DNA from: Bradyrhizobium sp. 149 | GTDB taxonomy: Bacteria > Pseudomonadota > Alphaproteobacteria > Rhizobiales > Xanthobacteraceae | Assembly: GCF_023073915.1 (NCBI RefSeq) | Contig: NZ_JADPKK010000022.1 | Coordinates: 1,674,001-1,738,000, forward strand | Reading direction: 5' to 3' | Length of the DNA stretch: 64,000 nt | Shown here: positions 1 to 9,681 of the stretch, piece after piece | Layout: each line of letters opens with the position of its first letter | How positions within the stretch are numbered: position 1 is the stretch's first letter | The notes under the pieces: generated by a model | What the model was told of the DNA's origin: nothing | What the model saw: the letters and a program-made list of their open reading frames with translations, nothing else | The model's database searches: none | Translations under genes and position numbers: made by a program

Positions 1-1307
1 AATTCCGCGGTGTGGCTCGCCGGCAGCGACGAGTCGGTGTTGCGGCGGAACGACATCGTCATCTTGAACTTGCGGTCGGGGATCTCGATGTCGGCGCGCA
101 CGGCGACGTCGGCCTTCTGGTTGCCGGACGCCTTGATCGGCTCGAGCCGCCACACCACCGAGCCGACATATTGCTTGCCCTTCGGATCGGATGGATCCTC
201 GTCGTAGAGCACGACCTTCTGCGCCACCGGCGCGACCGGCTGGTCGCTGGCCGAAGGCTGACCGACGCGATCCGGAATCTTGGGCTTGCTCTGCGGCTGA
301 GACGAATCCTTCGGCGCCTCCACCACCTGCGTCGGCGAAGACTTGAACAGGTTGCTCGCAGTCTGGACCAGCTGCTTGCCCCAGAGGATGCCGGCACCGA
401 CCAGGATCAGCACGATGCCGACGGCGATGGCGCTCTTGAACGGAAAAACGGAGCCGGTGCGGGCGCGCTTCTTCTTGGTGTCGCGGTCGAGAACGGGGAT
501 GTGCGGACGCGACGGCGGCTGCTGCTGCGGGGTATAGCGCTCGGCTTCCTCGATCGATTCGTCGTAGGAGTAGGGCGCGTCCGCCCCGGCGGCGCGATTC
601 TCCAGGCTCGGCTCGAGCCGATCGAATTCCGGCGAGGGCGAGGGAACGTTGGCGTAGGTGCGGCGCGCGGCACGGTTGGCCTGCGCGGCGGCCCCGCCGA
701 GATCATTGGCGTCGGCCGTGATGTCGCGGAAGCCGCGCACGCCCGGTGCCGGCGGCAGCGGCGGCGGAGGTCCCATGTCCGGCGGACGGCGTCCACTGGC
801 GCGATCTCGTCCGGCCGGAGGCTCCGGCATCGACGGCGGTGCCGACGGACCCGGCTGGCGCGGCGCGTCGAAACGCGGGGCCCGCGGCGCACGCGGGGCG
901 TCGCCCTGGTCATCGACGTTGAAGGAGGGCCGGTCGGCGCGTGGCGGCGGCGGCGCCGGACGGGTGCGCGGCGGGGCAGAAGTTTGAGGCGCGGGCGAGT
1001 TGCCCTCGGTGGCGCGGGTGCTGGCGCGGCGGAAGGCATCGCCACTGCCGCTGCTGCGGGCGCCGCCACCGGGACGCGAGGCCTCGCGGGCACGCTGGGC
1101 CGCCTCTGATTCGACCTTGCGGACGGCCTCTTCCAGCGAGAGCCGCTCGCGGGTGATCTCTGATTCGGAGAGCGGCGGCTGCACGCTGCGGAGCTGCGCG
1201 ATCAGCGCCGTGCGCGCCCGCTCGTAGAGCGCGCGACGGCTCTCGCCGGGAGCGTTGGGGTCCAGGGCGGCAATAGCGCGGGCGATCAGCGGATAGTAAT
1301 CAGCCAT
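1..1307 (-). CDS. Proline/alanine-rich single-pass membrane protein, 3' end outside the window
   Basis: An open frame of 435 codons runs from an ATG at 1307 to the window edge with no stop, so the C-terminus is missing. The N-terminal ~70 residues are helical (begins MADYYPLIARAIAALD). Then comes a long low-complexity stretch rich in Pro, Ala and Arg (about residues 90-280), one hydrophobic segment near residues 289-311, and a more ordered C-terminal part. The order suggests a cytoplasmic disordered region, one membrane anchor and an exported domain. The start lies 36 bp beyond the purA stop on the same strand, so co-transcription with purA is likely. I do not recognise a named family; similar hypothetical proteins sit beside purA in related genomes as far as I recall. 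Confidence 0.8.
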   Translation of the reverse strand, partial: MADYYPLIARAIAALDPNAPGESRRALYERARTALIAQLRSVQPPLSESEITRERLSLEEAVRKVESEAAQRAREASRPGGGARSSGSGDAFRRASTRATEGNSPAPQTSAPPRTRPAPPPPRADRPSFNVDDQGDAPRAPRAPRFDAPRQPGPSAPPSMPEPPAGRDRASGRRPPDMGPPPPLPPAPGVRGFRDITADANDLGGAAAQANRAARRTYANVPSPSPEFDRLEPSLENRAAGADAPYSYDESIEEAERYTPQQQPPSRPHIPVLDRDTKKKRARTGSVFPFKSAIAVGIVLILVGAGILWGKQLVQTASNLFKSSPTQVVEAPKDSSQPQSKPKIPDRVGQPSASDQPVAPVAQKVVLYDEDPSDPKGKQYVGSVVWRLEPIKASGNQKADVAVRADIEIPDRKFKMTMSFRRNTDSSLPASHTAE

Positions 1308-1343
1308 TTCTACTCAATATACGCGCGTCCCGGTAAGAGATCG

Positions 1344-2636
1344 TTAAGCCTCGAACGGATTTTGCACCAGGATAGTATCCTCGCGTTCGGGGCTGGTGGA
1401 AAGCAGCGCGACCGGGCACCCCACCAATTCCTCGATCCGGCGGACATATTTGATCGCCTGGGCCGGCAGCTGGGCCCAGGACCGCGCATTAGCGGTCGGC
1501 TCCTTCCAGCCCTCGATGGTCTCGTAGATCGGCTCGACCCGGGCCTGGGCGCCCTCGCCCGCCGGGAAGTGGTCGATCTCCTTGCCGTCGAGCTTGTAGC
1601 CGGTGCAGACCTCGATCGTGTCGAAGCCGTCAAGAATGTCGAGCTTGGTCAGCGCCAAGCCGTTGATGCCGCAGGTGCGGACCGCCTGCCGGACCAGCAC
1701 GGCGTCGAACCAGCCGCAGCGGCGGGGACGGCCGGTGTTGGTGCCGAACTCGCGGCCGCGCTCGCCGATCTTGCGGCCGGTCTCGTTGTCCTGCTCGGTC
1801 GGGAACGGGCCTTGGCCGACGCGGGTGGTGTAGGCCTTGCACAGGCCGAGCACATACCCGACCGCGGCGGGGCCGAGGCCCGAGCCGGTTGCCGCCTGCG
1901 CCGCCACCGTGTTGGACGACGTCACATAGGGATAGGTGCCGTGATCGACATCGAGCAGCGCACCTTGCGCGCCTTCGAACAACATGCGCTTGCCTTCGCG
2001 CCGCTTGATGTCGAGCAGCCGCCACACCGTCTCGGCATAGGGCAAGAGCTGCGGTGCCAGCGCGGTCAATTCCTTCACGATCTCCTTGCCGTCGAACTCC
2101 GGCAGGCCGAGGCCGCGGCGCAATGCATTGTGATGCGCCAGCAGCCGGTCGATCTTGTGCGGCAAGGTATCGAGATCGGCGAGGTCCATCAGGCGGATGG
2201 CGCGGCGGCCGACCTTGTCCTCGTACGCGGGACCGATACCGCGGCGGGTGGTGCCGATCGCGGTCGCCGCATTGGCAGATTCCCGGTGCGCATCGAGCTC
2301 GCGGTGCAGCGGCAGAATCAGGGTGACGTTCTCGGCAACGCGCAAGTTTTCCGGGCTGATCGCGACACCCTGCGCACGCAGCTTGCTCACCTCGTCGAGG
2401 AAGGCGGCGGGATCGAACACCACGCCATTGCCGATCACCGACAATTTCTGCTCGCGCAGCACGCCCGAGGGCAGCAACGCCAGCTTGTAGGTCTTGCCGT
2501 TGATCACCAGCGTATGGCCGGCGTTATGGCCGCCCTGGAAGCGAACGACGATGTCCGCCTGCTCCGACAACCAGTCGACGATCTTGCCCTTTCCTTCGTC
2601 GCCCCACTGGGCGCCGACGACGACAACATTGGCCAT
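1344..2636 (-). CDS. purA: Adenylosuccinate synthetase
   Basis: Catalyses the GTP-dependent joining of IMP and aspartate to adenylosuccinate, the first committed step from IMP to AMP, in the cytosol. The 430-residue length is the usual family size. The protein begins [20 protein letters not shown], which contains the GDEGKGK phosphate-binding loop at the extreme N-terminus. This fixes the start at 2636; an upstream in-frame extension has no family similarity. The segment QGGHNAGHT (residues ~36-44) and the C-terminal GTP-binding portion ending in TSPERED are also typical. The frame is intact. The upstream 370 bp contain no gene and should hold its promoter; the downstream gene follows after 36 bp. 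Confidence 0.98.
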   Translation of the reverse strand: MANVVVVGAQWGDEGKGKIVDWLSEQADIVVRFQGGHNAGHTLVINGKTYKLALLPSGVLREQKLSVIGNGVVFDPAAFLDEVSKLRAQGVAISPENLRVAENVTLILPLHRELDAHRESANAATAIGTTRRGIGPAYEDKVGRRAIRLMDLADLDTLPHKIDRLLAHHNALRRGLGLPEFDGKEIVKELTALAPQLLPYAETVWRLLDIKRREGKRMLFEGAQGALLDVDHGTYPYVTSSNTVAAQAATGSGLGPAAVGYVLGLCKAYTTRVGQGPFPTEQDNETGRKIGERGREFGTNTGRPRRCGWFDAVLVRQAVRTCGINGLALTKLDILDGFDTIEVCTGYKLDGKEIDHFPAGEGAQARVEPIYETIEGWKEPTANARSWAQLPAQAIKYVRRIEELVGCPVALLSTSPEREDTILVQNPFEA

Positions 2637-3006
2637 TCGCGGGTAATCCCTATGCAATCTGTTAGATGCGCCCAGCCCAATCACGGCCGGGGCCGCTCGA
2701 ACGCGAGGCAGCCAACCGGATAAAGGATGCAGCCTCTGTAAGCAAGCAAGAACGGGGCTTTTTCGGGGCCGCGAGCGCACTCCAAGCCTTTGATATCCCC
2801 GGAAAATTCAGAACCCATCGCGACAAGCGCAATGCTTCGACCAAAGCGTGAGAGGCTGCTTCGACCGCTGCATGGTCGCGATGCATCCGGCCCCCGTTGA
2901 TGCAACCTCGATTTCCGTGTCTTTGAGGGGAGCCGGGCTACGAGCCGGCCCGGACACCCCCGGGCCCGGAGGTCTCGGCGCATGACGCGGGGCCACAACA
3001 ATCACA
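2637..3006. other. Divergent intergenic region between purA and a DMT transporter
   Basis: About 370 bp without a convincing gene. Short open frames on both strands lack ribosome sites and recognisable products. It should carry the promoters for purA (leftward) and the transporter (rightward). A GC-rich inverted repeat with 7-bp arms (GGCCCGG / CCGGGCC) lies at 2947-2966, about 40 bp before the transporter start; it could be a hairpin in the leader. Confidence 0.5.
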
Positions 3007-3939
3007 ATGTCCGCCACCGGCCAGCCCACAAGCGCGGAAACATCCGGTCACAACTGGATCGCCAACCAGCCTTATCTGCTGCTCAGCATCACCGCGCTGT
3101 GCTGGGCCGGCAATGCCATCGTCGGGCGGCTCGCCGCCGGCCATATCCCGCCGGTGACGCTGTCGTTCCTGCGCTGGTTCTTCGCCTTCCTGCTGGTGCT
3201 GCCGTTCGCCCGCAAACACCTTGCGCAGGACTGGCCCGCGATCCGCAGCAAGCTCGGCCTGATGGTCACGCTCTCGATCACCGGCATCGGCGCCTTCAAC
3301 ACGCTGCAATATTGGGCGCTCGAGCATACGCAGGCGCTCAACACTCTCCTTTTGCAATCTGCCGCGCCGCTCGTCGTGGCGCTGTGGTCGCTCGCCATCC
3401 TTGGCGTGCGCCTCACCACGGCGCAGGCCTTCGGCGTGCTGCTGTCGATGTGCGGCGTGCTGATCATCCTGCTGCATGGAGACTTCACCACGCTGTCGAA
3501 CATCGATTTCAACAAGGGCGATCTCATCTTCGTCGTCGCGCTTGTTATCTTCGCGCTCTATTCGGTGCTGACCTTGAAGCGGCCGCCGATGCACGGCTTG
3601 TCATTCCTCGCCTTCACTTTCGGCTGCGGTGCTGCGTGTCTCATTCCGCTTGAGATCTGGGAGCTGTCCGCGCGTCCCGTGATGAAGCTCGACGGGCCGA
3701 ACCTCCTGACCCTGTTCTATGTCGCGGTGTTCCCGTCGACGCTGGCCTATCTCTGCTTCAATCGCGGTGTCCGGCTGATCGGCGCCAACCGCGCCGCGCC
3801 GTTCTTCCATGTCGTGCCGGTGTTCGGCTCGATCATGGCGATGGCGTTTTTAGGCGAGCACCCGCAGGCGTTCCACTTCCTCGGGTTCGCGCTGGTGCTG
3901 GCCGGCGTGTTCGTGGCGTCACGGAAGCAGGCGAGCTAA
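3007..3939 (+). CDS. DMT-family (EamA) inner-membrane transporter, first of two paralogs
   Basis: 310 residues with ten hydrophobic segments arranged as two five-helix EamA repeats, the normal layout of drug/metabolite exporters of the DMT superfamily. The N-terminal repeat starts with NQPYLLLSITALCWAGNAIV and the second contains the family-typical FPSTLAYLCFNRGV and IGANRAAPFFHVVPVFGS segments. Substrate cannot be told from sequence; relatives export amino acids or other small metabolites. The start is an ATG at 3007 with a weak ribosome site. A close paralog lies at 4431-5381, so this is a tandem duplication interrupted by one opposite-strand gene. Its stop overlaps the stop of that gene by 4 bp. 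Confidence 0.9.
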   Translation: MSATGQPTSAETSGHNWIANQPYLLLSITALCWAGNAIVGRLAAGHIPPVTLSFLRWFFAFLLVLPFARKHLAQDWPAIRSKLGLMVTLSITGIGAFNTLQYWALEHTQALNTLLLQSAAPLVVALWSLAILGVRLTTAQAFGVLLSMCGVLIILLHGDFTTLSNIDFNKGDLIFVVALVIFALYSVLTLKRPPMHGLSFLAFTFGCGAACLIPLEIWELSARPVMKLDGPNLLTLFYVAVFPSTLAYLCFNRGVRLIGANRAAPFFHVVPVFGSIMAMAFLGEHPQAFHFLGFALVLAGVFVASRKQAS

Positions 3940-4337
3940 CTCATCTTGAACTTGCTGTACGCTTCGCTAGTCGCAATGATGACGTGCTCGGCGCTAGCAT
4001 TGACGCGATGCGGATCGGCCTCGGTCTCGTAGGCCTCCGACGTCATCATGTCGACGAAAGCCGCAACCGTGGGATAATAGACCAGCGCCACGAAATCCCA
4101 GTCGTTGCCTTGCTGCGGGCCCAGCGCGACCGCCCTGGCGTCGCCGGTCCAGAGCAGCGTGCCGCCACGCGCCTTGATCATCGGCACTGTCACCGCACTG
4201 TAGCGCAAATAGGCGTCCCAGCCGGAACCGTCGCCGTCGCCCGAGCGCGCGTTGAAGCGCATCAGGTTCAGCATCACCACCGGTGCATGCTGATCGAGCC
4301 GCTCCAGGCCGTCGATGTTCAACATATTAACCGCCAA
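3936..4337 (-). CDS. DUF1330-type ferredoxin-like fold protein
   Basis: A 133-residue cytoplasmic protein with no signal peptide or membrane segment. The sequence PVVMLNLMRF near the N-terminus, then WDFVALVYYPTVAAFVDMM and a C-terminal HRVNASAEHVIIATS match the dimeric alpha+beta barrel layout of DUF1330/NIPSNAP-like proteins. The biochemical role of the family is not established. It lies between two DMT transporter paralogs but on the opposite strand, and its stop codon overlaps that of the first transporter tail to tail. The start is ATG at 4337. Function is unassigned. Confidence 0.8.
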   Translation of the reverse strand: MAVNMLNIDGLERLDQHAPVVMLNLMRFNARSGDGDGSGWDAYLRYSAVTVPMIKARGGTLLWTGDARAVALGPQQGNDWDFVALVYYPTVAAFVDMMTSEAYETEADPHRVNASAEHVIIATSEAYSKFKMS

Positions 4338-4430
4338 TGCCGCCTCCTCTGGTCATGCCTGCATTGTAGCATTGCGGCCGCGTGACTTGTGTCGCGACGC
4401 CAATCCGGCGCAAGCTTCTATCCAACGCCA

Positions 4431-5381
4431 ATGACGATCGCTCCGCCCGCGCCAAAGCCCCCCAATCCAGCCAGTTGGCTCAACAACCAGCCTTATCTGC
4501 TGCTCAGCCTGAGCTCGCTGTTCTGGGCCGGCAACATCGTGCTCGCGCGCCACGTCGGCGCGCACGTGCCGCCGCTGACGGTGACCACGATCCGCTGGTT
4601 CGGCGTGTTCCTGATCCTGCTGCCGTTCGCCTGGCCGCATCTGAAGCGCGACTGGCCGAATCTGCGCAAGAGCCTGCCGCTGATGCTGTTCCTGTCGCTG
4701 GTGGGCTTTGCCTTCAACAACGCGATCTCGTACTGGGCGATGCAATACACGGAGGCGCTGAACGCGCTGCTGATCCAGTCGGCCGGACCGCTGTTCGTGG
4801 CGCTGTGGTCGCTGGTGCTGTTCGGCGTGCGGCTCACCGCTGCGCAGCTCGCCGGCATCGGGATCTCGCTTCTTGGGGTGCTGATCATCATTCTGCGCGG
4901 CGATCTCGCCGCGCTCGCGAGCATCAGCTTCAACAGGGGCGACATCATGTTCGCCTCCTCGCTGGTGGCGTTCGGGATCTATTCCGCCTTCATCCCGCGG
5001 CGGCCGAAGATCCACCAGCTCTCGTTTCTCTCCTTTACCACCTGCTGCGGCGCGACGATGCTGCTGCCGACCGCGATCTGGGAGACCTGGAGCGGCCGCG
5101 TCCTGCAACTCGACGGGGTGACGCTGGCGACGCTGGGCTACATCCTGATCTTTCCCTCGACGCTGGCCTATCTGTTCTTCAACCGCGGCGTGGCGCTGAT
5201 CGGCCCGAACCGGGCCGCACCGTTCTTCCATCTGGTGCCGGTGTTCGGCTCGGCGATGGCGATCCTGCTGCTCGGCGAAAAGATCCAGCCGTTCCACCTG
5301 GTCGGCTACCTGCTGGTGCTCGCCGGCGTCGTGATCGCCTCACGCCAAGGCTCCGCGGTGAAAGGTTCTGCGGTGAAGTAA
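4431..5381 (+). CDS. DMT-family (EamA) inner-membrane transporter, second paralog
   Basis: 316 residues from the ATG at 4431, with two EamA repeats and about ten membrane segments. It is clearly paralogous to the product at 3007-3939: compare NQPYLLLSLSSLFWAGNIVL with NQPYLLLSITALCWAGNAIV, and shared FPSTLAYL and NRAAPFFH segments. I chose 4431 over an in-frame ATG at 4389 because it aligns with the paralog's short N-terminus. The last residues are a duplicated GSAVKGSAVK from a short tandem DNA repeat just before the stop. The exported substrate is unknown. Confidence 0.88.
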   Translation: MTIAPPAPKPPNPASWLNNQPYLLLSLSSLFWAGNIVLARHVGAHVPPLTVTTIRWFGVFLILLPFAWPHLKRDWPNLRKSLPLMLFLSLVGFAFNNAISYWAMQYTEALNALLIQSAGPLFVALWSLVLFGVRLTAAQLAGIGISLLGVLIIILRGDLAALASISFNRGDIMFASSLVAFGIYSAFIPRRPKIHQLSFLSFTTCCGATMLLPTAIWETWSGRVLQLDGVTLATLGYILIFPSTLAYLFFNRGVALIGPNRAAPFFHLVPVFGSAMAILLLGEKIQPFHLVGYLLVLAGVVIASRQGSAVKGSAVK

Positions 5382-5479
5382 TTCCGCGGGGCGGAGACAA
5401 GGCGACAAACTCGCGCCTTCCGATTCCAACGAGGAGACGCTAGGTTCCCCGCCAACGAAAAAAGAGGGAACGACCAGAC

Positions 5480-6457
5480 ATGCTTTCAGCGTTGATCCGA
5501 ATCCTGCGTGCCATCGGCACCGCCGCCCTTTGTCTCGCCGCCGCATCGGCCGCGCAGGCCGACAATTATCCGAGCCGCAACATCACGCTGGTGCTGCCGT
5601 TCGCGGCCGGCAGCGGCACCGACACCACGACGCGGCTGATCTCGCAGCATTTGTCGCAGGCGCTCGGCGTTGGCATCGTCATCGAGAACAAGGCGGGCGC
5701 CAACGGCATGATCGCGGCGACCTATGTCGCGCGCGCCGCGCCCGACGGCTACACGCTGCTGGTGACCACCAATACCACGCATTCGGCCAATCCCTATCTG
5801 CTCAAAAACCTGACCTACGATCCGGTCAAGGACTTCACCCCGATCGCGCGCACCGGCGACCTGCCCTTCATGCTGGTGATCCATCCGGAGGTGCCGGCCA
5901 AGAGCGTCGGCGAGCTCGTCGCCTACGGCAAGGCCAATCCGGGCAAGCTGAGCTACGCCTCGGGCTCGTCCTCGGCGATCGTGTCGGGTGCGACCTTTGC
6001 GCACAATGCCGGGCTCGACCTCCTGCACGTGCCCTACAAGAGCTCGCCGCCGGCGCTCAACGACGTCATGGGCGGCCGCGTCTCGATGATGTTCGTGGAC
6101 ATTCTGACCGGCCTGCCCCACGTCCAGGGCAACGCGCTACGTGCGCTCGCCGTCACCACCAAGGACCGCTCGTCGCTGGTGCCGAACCTGCCCTCGATGC
6201 AGGAGGCCGGCGTGCCGGACTTCGACATCTCGTCGTGGCAGGGCTATTTCGGTCCCGCCGGCATGCCCAAGGAGATCGTGACGCGACTCAACGCCGAGAT
6301 CCGGAAGATCGTCGAGAAGCCGGAGATCAAGGCCCAGCTCGCCACCCTCGGCATGGACGCGTTCTCCGGCACGCCGGAACAGCTCGCCACGTTCGTGAAC
6401 GAACAGCTCGTGTTGTGGGAGAAGCTGATCAGGGAGGCGGGGATCGAGAAGCAGTAG
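5480..6457 (+). CDS. Bug/TctC-family periplasmic substrate-binding protein
   Basis: 325 residues with a classical Sec signal peptide (basic start, hydrophobic core, cleavage after AQA near residue 28). The mature protein begins DNYPSRNITLVLPFAAGSGTD and has the Bug signature GANGMIAATYVARAAPDGYTLL and later PYKSSPPALNDVMGGRV. This is the extracytoplasmic solute receptor family of tripartite tricarboxylate transporters; relatives bind carboxylates such as citrate, glutamate or nicotinate. No TctA/TctB membrane subunits are nearby, so this is an orphan receptor, as is common in Bradyrhizobium and Bordetella. A GAGGGA ribosome site precedes the ATG. A chemoreceptor gene follows convergently, but no functional link is proven. 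Confidence 0.93.
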   Translation: MLSALIRILRAIGTAALCLAAASAAQADNYPSRNITLVLPFAAGSGTDTTTRLISQHLSQALGVGIVIENKAGANGMIAATYVARAAPDGYTLLVTTNTTHSANPYLLKNLTYDPVKDFTPIARTGDLPFMLVIHPEVPAKSVGELVAYGKANPGKLSYASGSSSAIVSGATFAHNAGLDLLHVPYKSSPPALNDVMGGRVSMMFVDILTGLPHVQGNALRALAVTTKDRSSLVPNLPSMQEAGVPDFDISSWQGYFGPAGMPKEIVTRLNAEIRKIVEKPEIKAQLATLGMDAFSGTPEQLATFVNEQLVLWEKLIREAGIEKQ

Positions 6458-6490
6458 GGGCTCGCGAAACCTGCGCGCTCCGCATTCTCC

Positions 6491-6579
6491 GTCATGGCCG
6501 GGCTTGTCCCGGCCATCCACGCCTATCGACGCGTAACGTGTCCGAGAACGTGGATGCCCGGGACAAGCCCGGGCATGAC
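6491..6579. repeat. Palindromic intergenic repeat with 31-bp inverted arms
   Basis: The outer arms at 6491-6521 and 6549-6579 are reverse complements over 31 bp with two mismatches. Each arm is also internally self-complementary around GGGCTTGTCCC, so it can fold as two hairpins or one long stem. It lies between two convergent genes, where it may also act as a bidirectional terminator. Elements of this form are frequent in Bradyrhizobium intergenic DNA. Confidence 0.85.
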
Positions 6580-6614
6580 GATGGAGTAGATGGTGTCGCT
6601 TTGATGTGACGACT

Positions 6615-8300
6615 CTACGCCGCGCGCACCTTGGCGAGGAAGCCGTCGACTGCGCTCCGCAGCGCGCCGGACTGGTTGTCGAGTTCGCGGGCGTTGGTGA
6701 GCACGTCGGAGGCGGCCGTGCCGGTGGCTTCCGCGGCCGAGGCGACGCTGCCGATATGGGTGTTGATCTCGTGCGAGCCGGCCGCGACCGACTGGATGTT
6801 GCGGGCGATCTCGCGGGTCGCCTCGCCCTGTTGCTCGATCGACACGGAAATGCCCGCCGTGATCTCGCTCATCTCGGCGATGGTCTGGCTGATGCCGCCG
6901 ATGGCCGCGACCGCATCGCTGGTCGAGGTCTGCATCGCCGCGACCTGGGCGGAGATTTCCTCGGTCGCCTTGGCAGTCTGGTTGGCAAGCGCCTTGACCT
7001 CGGAGGCGACGACGGCGAAGCCGCGGCCGGATTCACCGGCACGCGCCGCCTCGATGGTGGCATTGAGGGCGAGCAAATTGGTCTGCGCCGCAATCGAGTG
7101 GATCAGCTTGACCACCTCGCCGATCTTCTCGGCGCCGGTGGAGAGCTCCTGCACCGTGGCGTTGGTACGCTCGGCGTCGTTGACGGCGCGACTCGCCACT
7201 TCGGTCGAGCGGGTGACCTGGCGGGAGATTTCGGTGACGGAGCTCGACAACTCTTCGGCGGCAGCCGCGACCGTGCCGACGTTGCCGGAAGCTCTCTGCG
7301 AGGCGGCGCCGACGGTCGCCGCACGCGAAGAGGCGTCGCTGGCGGTGGCGGTCATCGATTGGGCCGTGGCTTGCATGCCCTTCGCGGCCGAGGAGACCGA
7401 GCGAACGATGCCGTTGACGCTGCGTTCGAAGTCGCTGGCGATGCCCTCCATCGCGCTGCGACGTTCCGCCGCGACGCGATCCTTGGCATCGGCTTCGCTC
7501 TTCTCGATGTCGCGAATGCGCAGTGCGTTGTCCTTGAAGATCTGGACGGTCGACGCCATTGCGCCGACCTCGTCGCCACGGCCGACGCCGGGAATCTCGC
7601 CCTCGAGCTTGCCGTCGGCGAGGTCCTTCATGCGGGCTCCGAGCAGCGCGAGCGGGCGGCTGATGCTGCGGCCGATCAGCCAGGCAACGCTGCCGGCGAC
7701 GATGACGATGCCGAGCATGGCGAAGCCGAGCAGCCAGTAGACCGGACCCATCTTGGCGTCGATGTCGTCGAGATAAGCGCCGGTGCCGAGATACATGTCG
7801 AAGCCGGGGACTGCGACCGCGTAGCCGAGCTTGCGGATCGGCTTCTCCTGGCCGGGCTTCACATATTCATAATACAGCAGGATCGAACCATTGGCCTTGA
7901 CGCCGTCCATCAGCTCGGCAGACAGCTTGCGGCCATTGGTCACGACATCCATGCGGTTGCTGCCGATCTGCTTCGGATCGGGCGCAAGCTGCGTAATGCC
8001 GTCATAGGACGTGCCGAACAAATAGCCCGCACCGTTGTCATACGTCATTGCATTGCCGTAGCGACGAATCTCGGCCATCGCCGCGTCCTTCGTCAGCTCG
8101 CCGGCATCGACGCGCTTCTTGAGCGCGGCGGCGTAGTTGCGCCCCAATTCCACGATCGCCTTGGCCTGATCGATGCGCGCGTTCACCATCTCCTGCTTCA
8201 TCAGGTATCCGGCGAGGACCCCCGAAATGCAGAGACCGAACAAGGTGACGCCGACGAGAATGCCGAGCTTGGGGGCGATCTTCAGATTGCTCAATTTCAC
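6615..8300 (-). CDS. Methyl-accepting chemotaxis protein with periplasmic single-Cache sensor
   Basis: 561 residues. Layout: transmembrane helix 1 (about 11-33); a periplasmic sCache_2-type sensor (about 34-185) with [12 protein letters not shown] and [21 protein letters not shown]; transmembrane helix 2 (about 188-210); a HAMP linker ([19 protein letters not shown]); and a long coiled-coil signalling domain. The signalling tip [20 protein letters not shown], followed by [13 protein letters not shown], is the diagnostic CheA/CheW contact site. It directs flagellar taxis to a ligand that cannot be predicted; sCache receptors often sense short carboxylates. The start is GTG at 8300 with a GGAG site 9 bp upstream. 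There is no C-terminal CheR tether. Confidence 0.95.
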   Translation of the reverse strand: MKLSNLKIAPKLGILVGVTLFGLCISGVLAGYLMKQEMVNARIDQAKAIVELGRNYAAALKKRVDAGELTKDAAMAEIRRYGNAMTYDNGAGYLFGTSYDGITQLAPDPKQIGSNRMDVVTNGRKLSAELMDGVKANGSILLYYEYVKPGQEKPIRKLGYAVAVPGFDMYLGTGAYLDDIDAKMGPVYWLLGFAMLGIVIVAGSVAWLIGRSISRPLALLGARMKDLADGKLEGEIPGVGRGDEVGAMASTVQIFKDNALRIRDIEKSEADAKDRVAAERRSAMEGIASDFERSVNGIVRSVSSAAKGMQATAQSMTATASDASSRAATVGAASQRASGNVGTVAAAAEELSSSVTEISRQVTRSTEVASRAVNDAERTNATVQELSTGAEKIGEVVKLIHSIAAQTNLLALNATIEAARAGESGRGFAVVASEVKALANQTAKATEEISAQVAAMQTSTSDAVAAIGGISQTIAEMSEITAGISVSIEQQGEATREIARNIQSVAAGSHEINTHIGSVASAAEATGTAASDVLTNARELDNQSGALRSAVDGFLAKVRAA

Positions 8301-8551
8301 GGGGTGGCTCCGGCAACAAAGGGATAAGGACGCGCGAGTGAATCGATCGCAATTGAATCAACTTTTAGGGGGGACCCATTAGCAACCTGTTACGGGACGC
8401 CCCGTAGAAGCCCCGAGAAAACCTGGGACCAGTCGCACAAATCGATGCAACGGCAACCGACGATTGTACGCGAGTGCCCCGATTTCGCGTAAAAGACGCA
8501 AAGGCCCGCGCGAAGGCGGGTCACAACAAGAAACCAAATCGGGAGCAGGAT

Positions 8552-9595
8552 ATGCCGAAATACCGGGTGGTGACGCCGAAGGGCGCGAGTTTCACGGTCG
8601 CAAGCAGCGATTATTCCTACGAGCGCGAGGCGCTCGATCCGATCGACGCCGAGATCGTCGAGGCGCCGGCCGACGAGGCCGGGTTCATCGCCGCCGCGAC
8701 GACAGCGGACGCCATCTACGCCAAGGGCATACCGATCACCAAGGCCATCATCGATGCGCTGGAGACCTGCAAGGTCATCACGCTCGGCTCGGTCGGGGTC
8801 GACAGCGTTGACATCAAGGCCGCGACCGCGCGCGGCATTCCCGTCACCAACATCCCCGACACCTTCATCGAGGAGGTCGCCGACCATGCCATGATGCTGC
8901 TGCTCGCCGGCTTCCGCCGGCTGGTCGAACAGGACCGGATGGTGCGCAGCGGCCGCTGGGCCGAGGGCCGGCCGGCATTGTCGAAGATCCCGCGGCTGAT
9001 GGGCCAGACGCTCGGCTTCATCTCGTTCGGCCGCGTGGCGCGTGCAGTTGCGAAACGCGCAGCTCCCTTCGGCCTGCGCATGATGGCCTACGATCCCTTC
9101 ATCCAGGAAACGCTGATGTCCGACCACGGCGTGATCCCGGCGACGCTGAACGAAGTGCTGTCGCAATCCGACTTCGTCTCGATGCACGCCCCCGCCCGGC
9201 CCGAGGTGCATCACATGCTCACCGAGAAGCATTTTCGGCAGATGAAGAAGGGCTCGGTCTTCATCAACACGGGCCGCGGCGCCACCGTGGACGAGGAAAG
9301 CCTGATCAAGGCGCTCCAGGAGGGCTGGATCGCCCATGCCGCCCTCGACGTGCTGGAGAAGGAACCGCCCTCGCACAACAATCCGCTGCTCGGCATGGAG
9401 AACGTGACCCTGACCGCCCATGTCGCCTCCGCCTCGGCACGGTTCGACGAGGCGCGCAAGCGCCGGGTGGGCTACGAATTGTCACTGGTGCTTCAGGGCA
9501 TGTGGCCGGTAAGCTGCGTCAATCCGTCGGTGCTGCAAGACACCGCGCTCCGCCGCTGGCAGCCTGTCAGCATGGACCGCGGCCCGAACAGCTAG
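8552..9595 (+). CDS. D-isomer-specific 2-hydroxyacid dehydrogenase (CtBP-like)
   Basis: 347 residues. NAD-dependent reduction of a 2-oxo acid or its reverse in the cytosol. The C-terminal catalytic core is complete: NTGRGATVDEESL (GRG), the Glu in LDVLEKEPP and the His in LTAHVAS make the Arg/Glu/His set of the family. The nucleotide loop reads LGFISFGRVAR, so the middle Gly of the usual G-x-G-x-x-G is Ser. The substrate is unknown. The ATG at 8552 follows GGGAGCAGGA by a few bases and is preferred over an upstream GTG at 8474. The gene lies 86 bp ahead of an ABC importer on the same strand, suggesting that the importer supplies a sugar acid or hydroxy acid it acts on. Confidence 0.9.
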   Translation: MPKYRVVTPKGASFTVASSDYSYEREALDPIDAEIVEAPADEAGFIAAATTADAIYAKGIPITKAIIDALETCKVITLGSVGVDSVDIKAATARGIPVTNIPDTFIEEVADHAMMLLLAGFRRLVEQDRMVRSGRWAEGRPALSKIPRLMGQTLGFISFGRVARAVAKRAAPFGLRMMAYDPFIQETLMSDHGVIPATLNEVLSQSDFVSMHAPARPEVHHMLTEKHFRQMKKGSVFINTGRGATVDEESLIKALQEGWIAHAALDVLEKEPPSHNNPLLGMENVTLTAHVASASARFDEARKRRVGYELSLVLQGMWPVSCVNPSVLQDTALRRWQPVSMDRGPNS

Positions 9596-9681
9596 GCGGC
9601 CGGCCGCGAGGCGCGCCGGACACCGGAAAGACCCTTCACCGGCGATCAACGCCGGGAAGGGAAACATATAGGGAGGAACCG

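Noticed and set aside
12-1109. Long plus-strand open frame opposite the first gene
   Set aside because: Arg/Gly-rich with no domain or ribosome site; it is the GC-rich mirror of the minus-strand Pro-rich gene.
2666-2851. 61-codon frame in the purA upstream region
   Set aside because: No ribosome site, signal peptide or family; it lies where promoters are expected.
6606-8327. 573-codon plus-strand frame opposite the chemoreceptor
   Set aside because: The minus strand encodes a complete methyl-accepting protein; the plus frame has no recognisable domain and is a codon-bias shadow.
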